Positions 62,083 to 64,000 of a stretch of 64,000 nt of DNA are shown one piece after another. A program made the translations under genes and the position numbers. The notes beneath the pieces are model-generated. The model had not been told where the DNA came from, searched no databases, and worked only from the letters and a program-made list of their open reading frames with translations. Origin of the DNA: Flavobacterium sp. J27 (GTDB lineage: Bacteria > Bacteroidota > Bacteroidia > Flavobacteriales > Flavobacteriaceae); NCBI RefSeq assembly GCF_004303025.1, contig NZ_PJQW01000007.1, forward strand, positions 125,297 to 189,296. Direction: 5' to 3'. Positions within the stretch are counted from its first letter, which is position 1; every line of letters starts with the position of its first letter.

Positions 62083-64000
62083 TTAATAAGGCCACGTAAC
62101 ATGTAGCGGTTTTTCCATCCAAGGATATTTGATAATTGAGAAAGAAAAAGGCGATTGATTAATTAAAATATCATAGGCTCTTTTTTCTACGGTTAGTTCC
62201 CAACGGTCTTCTTTTTCGAGAAGCAATCCGTCTCTTACAAGCCAATTTCCTCTAAAACCATTTATGGAAGTTTCTCCAATGATACTCCAATAGGAAATTA
62301 CTGCTTTGATAAGACCTTCTATTAAATTTTTTTCTCCTTCGGTTATAGAAATACTTTCCATAATAGGAGTTGTAATTTGTAATCCGCAAAGCACTTTATT
62401 TAAAGGTAAAAACACTTCTTCGGTAGTAGACAACCCTGTCACTACATATTGTAAATAATGTACTGCTTTTAATTGAGAGTCTATATCCTTAAATTGATTT
62501 TCATTAAGTAAGCCTAAACGATTCATAAGCATTTCAATGTAATTGTTTAGCAATACCACACCTGCATTTTTGATAACAATTGGAGAGCTATTAATTTCAT
62601 TTACAGACGATTTTATGTCCATTTTTTTTTCAATTTTAAGAGATATAGATGGAACAGCAGTAGTAGTCGTACTATTTGTTTTTACTAATTGGTCAAAACT
62701 TATTTGTAGAGCAGGAGGTAATTGGTGTTTTACTTTCTCAATAGCGTTCAGAAACTCTTTTTTAAGGATGTTTTTCTTCTGATAGGTTTCCCAAAGTAAT
62801 TCTTGCCAAATATGTTCTGCTAACAGAATTGACCAATTGTTTTCTGTCCATGCGATGAGTATTTTTTTAAATAAAATTTCTTGTATTTCTTTAGCCGTAA
62901 TTCCTTTTAGTACGATTTGGCTCATCACATGATACAGTCGTTCTATGATATATAATTGTTGTTTTCCTTTATAATGTTCGTTAATAACTCGCATTGTTTT
63001 CTTAAAATCCATCCAGTTGTATAACTGTTGTTTTTGAAGTTGTGGTATTCTATTGTGTTTGTAAACCACTATAAATGTAGTAGGACTATATTCTAGCGCT
63101 TCATGAAATACTTCTAGTGTAGTTGCATTTTCTGTATTGGAAAACCAATGAGGGATTTTTCGTTCGGTAAGTAAAACAATAAATAACTCTTCCATGAGTC
63201 CTTGTGCTTCACAACGTTGCATTTCTTTAGAAAAGGTAGTATTTGAATGAAGTGTAATTTTTGAAAATGTAGTATTGTATTCCATTAGTATGTTTTTTAA
63301 AACAGGATCTATTGTAATGGTGTTTTTTTGAATAGTTTTTAGGATATCATTGGCATTTAACACTTCTTCTTTAATCATTTGGTCCAGCCAATGTGTGATA
63401 AATTTTTTGGTAATGTTTTGAAAATGAGTCTCTTGTTTTATGATTTTTAAGGTAATTTCCCAAAGCGAAAATTCTATTTTTGTAGACAATTTGCTCTGAG
63501 TGAAATAATTCATGAAATTTGAAAATATGCGAAGCGTTTCTAGTTCTTCTTGTAATACAGAATTACTGTTGTATGCAATCCAAAGACTAAACTGATACCA
63601 ATTAACATTGCGTTGCAAAAAATGTATGTTTTTTGGAGTGATAGGGACAGTTGCTATTATTTTTAGAACTTCTTTTGCATTAATTTCTAATGCGGTTTCT
63701 ATTATTTTTTTAAATGAAAATAGGATATTTTGTACTGTTACTTTTGAAGTAGTAGTTGAAATACAAAGAGTAATCCATTCCAATAGTTTTTTTACTGCTA
63801 TAGTCTGACCATTAATTGTAACCGAATTAATTTCAGTTGAAGAGCTGTTTTTTATTACATTGGTATTGTCTTGAAATTTATTTTCATTAAGAGTAACAGA
63901 TTTAGGATGTTGTTGAAATAATTGCAAGCGTAACTTTTCTAAACTATTAGACGCATTTGCAATAGCTTGTATTTTATCTTGTTTAAAAAGAATAGTAATA
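62083..64000 (-). CDS. Contractile injection system tape measure protein (5' end cut by window)
   Basis: The minus-strand frame is open from the stop at 62083 through base 64000, so the gene extends beyond the window; a TTG at 63927 is not needed as start. The last 150 residues match the CIS tape-measure family: NAGVVLLNNYIEMLMNRLGL, AVHYLQYVVTG, LNKVLCGLQ, GLIKAVISYWSIIGETSING and FSIIKYPWMEKPLHVTWPY. The rest is helical. The protein sets tube and sheath length in Afp/PVC-like particles. It is the diagnostic core gene that defines this locus. Confidence 0.88.
   Translation of the reverse strand, partial: ITILFKQDKIQAIANASNSLEKLRLQLFQQHPKSVTLNENKFQDNTNVIKNSSSTEINSVTINGQTIAVKKLLEWITLCISTTTSKVTVQNILFSFKKIIETALEINAKEVLKIIATVPITPKNIHFLQRNVNWYQFSLWIAYNSNSVLQEELETLRIFSNFMNYFTQSKLSTKIEFSLWEITLKIIKQETHFQNITKKFITHWLDQMIKEEVLNANDILKTIQKNTITIDPVLKNILMEYNTTFSKITLHSNTTFSKEMQRCEAQGLMEELFIVLLTERKIPHWFSNTENATTLEVFHEALEYSPTTFIVVYKHNRIPQLQKQQLYNWMDFKKTMRVINEHYKGKQQLYIIERLYHVMSQIVLKGITAKEIQEILFKKILIAWTENNWSILLAEHIWQELLWETYQKKNILKKEFLNAIEKVKHQLPPALQISFDQLVKTNSTTTTAVPSISLKIEKKMDIKSSVNEINSSPIVIKNAGVVLLNNYIEMLMNRLGLLNENQFKDIDSQLKAVHYLQYVVTGLSTTEEVFLPLNKVLCGLQITTPIMESISITEGEKNLIEGLIKAVISYWSIIGETSINGFRGNWLVRDGLLLEKEDRWELTVEKRAYDILINQSPFSFSIIKYPWMEKPLHVTWPY

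Overview
This window is low-GC DNA from a member of the Bacteroidota, almost certainly a gliding Flavobacteriaceae (Flavobacterium-like). The lineage call rests on four observations: gldB-gldC, which encode gliding-motility proteins; a Bacteroidetes-type dcw cluster; Bacteroidetes promoters (TTTG ... TAnnTTTG) in front of many genes; and proteins typical of flavobacteria, including a DnaG without zinc ligands and an FtsZ with a long C-terminal linker. No species can be named from sequence alone.

Layout. 0-8 kb: two convergent L,D-transpeptidase-type genes, two tandem tRNA-Gly(TCC), a peptidase E gene, and an operon of two carboxypeptidase-regulatory-like proteins, a DUF6702-type protein and an M1 metallopeptidase. 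8-13.6 kb: tatA/B-like, PAP2 phosphatase, O-methyltransferase, NodU/CmcH carbamoyltransferase, rlmN and a polyprenyl synthase gene. 13.8-16.3 kb: an ECF-type sigma factor with a probable anti-sigma membrane protein and an outer-membrane beta-barrel. 16.5-21 kb: three tandem secreted paralogues of a predicted beta-helix fold. 21-28.4 kb: dnaG, a NarL-type regulator, nadE, gldB-gldC, a DUF3829-like lipoprotein, engB and an alpha/beta hydrolase. 28.7-45.1 kb: the dcw division and wall cluster, mraZ-rsmH-ftsL-ftsI-murE-mraY-murD-ftsW-murG-murC-ftsQ-ftsA-ftsZ, headed by phased GTGG boxes, followed by a GatB/YqeY gene. 45.3-49.6 kb: a TPR histidine kinase, a lipoprotein, a NarL-type response regulator and tRNA-Arg(TCG). 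49.9-53 kb: a glycoside-hydrolase-like protein and a MarR regulator-serine hydrolase operon with a perfect palindrome on its promoter.

53.2-64 kb, all on the minus strand, is the distal end of an extracellular contractile injection system (eCIS) locus. In transcription order it holds a tape-measure protein (cut by the window edge), two helical Ala/Asn-rich proteins, an unrecognised 300-aa protein, the eCIS AAA+ ATPase, a membrane-anchored GH25 lysozyme, an HNH-like nuclease candidate effector and a DUF4157 protein. The last two share a short N-terminal motif (DNR..T..QKK) that may be a loading signal. Sheath, tube and baseplate genes would lie beyond position 64000.

A second unusual item is a pair of intergenic structured elements (12407-12547 and 44452-44555). 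They share conserved ends and a basal stem with a compensatory base pair around unrelated central hairpins, which suggests a family of flavobacterial structured RNAs.
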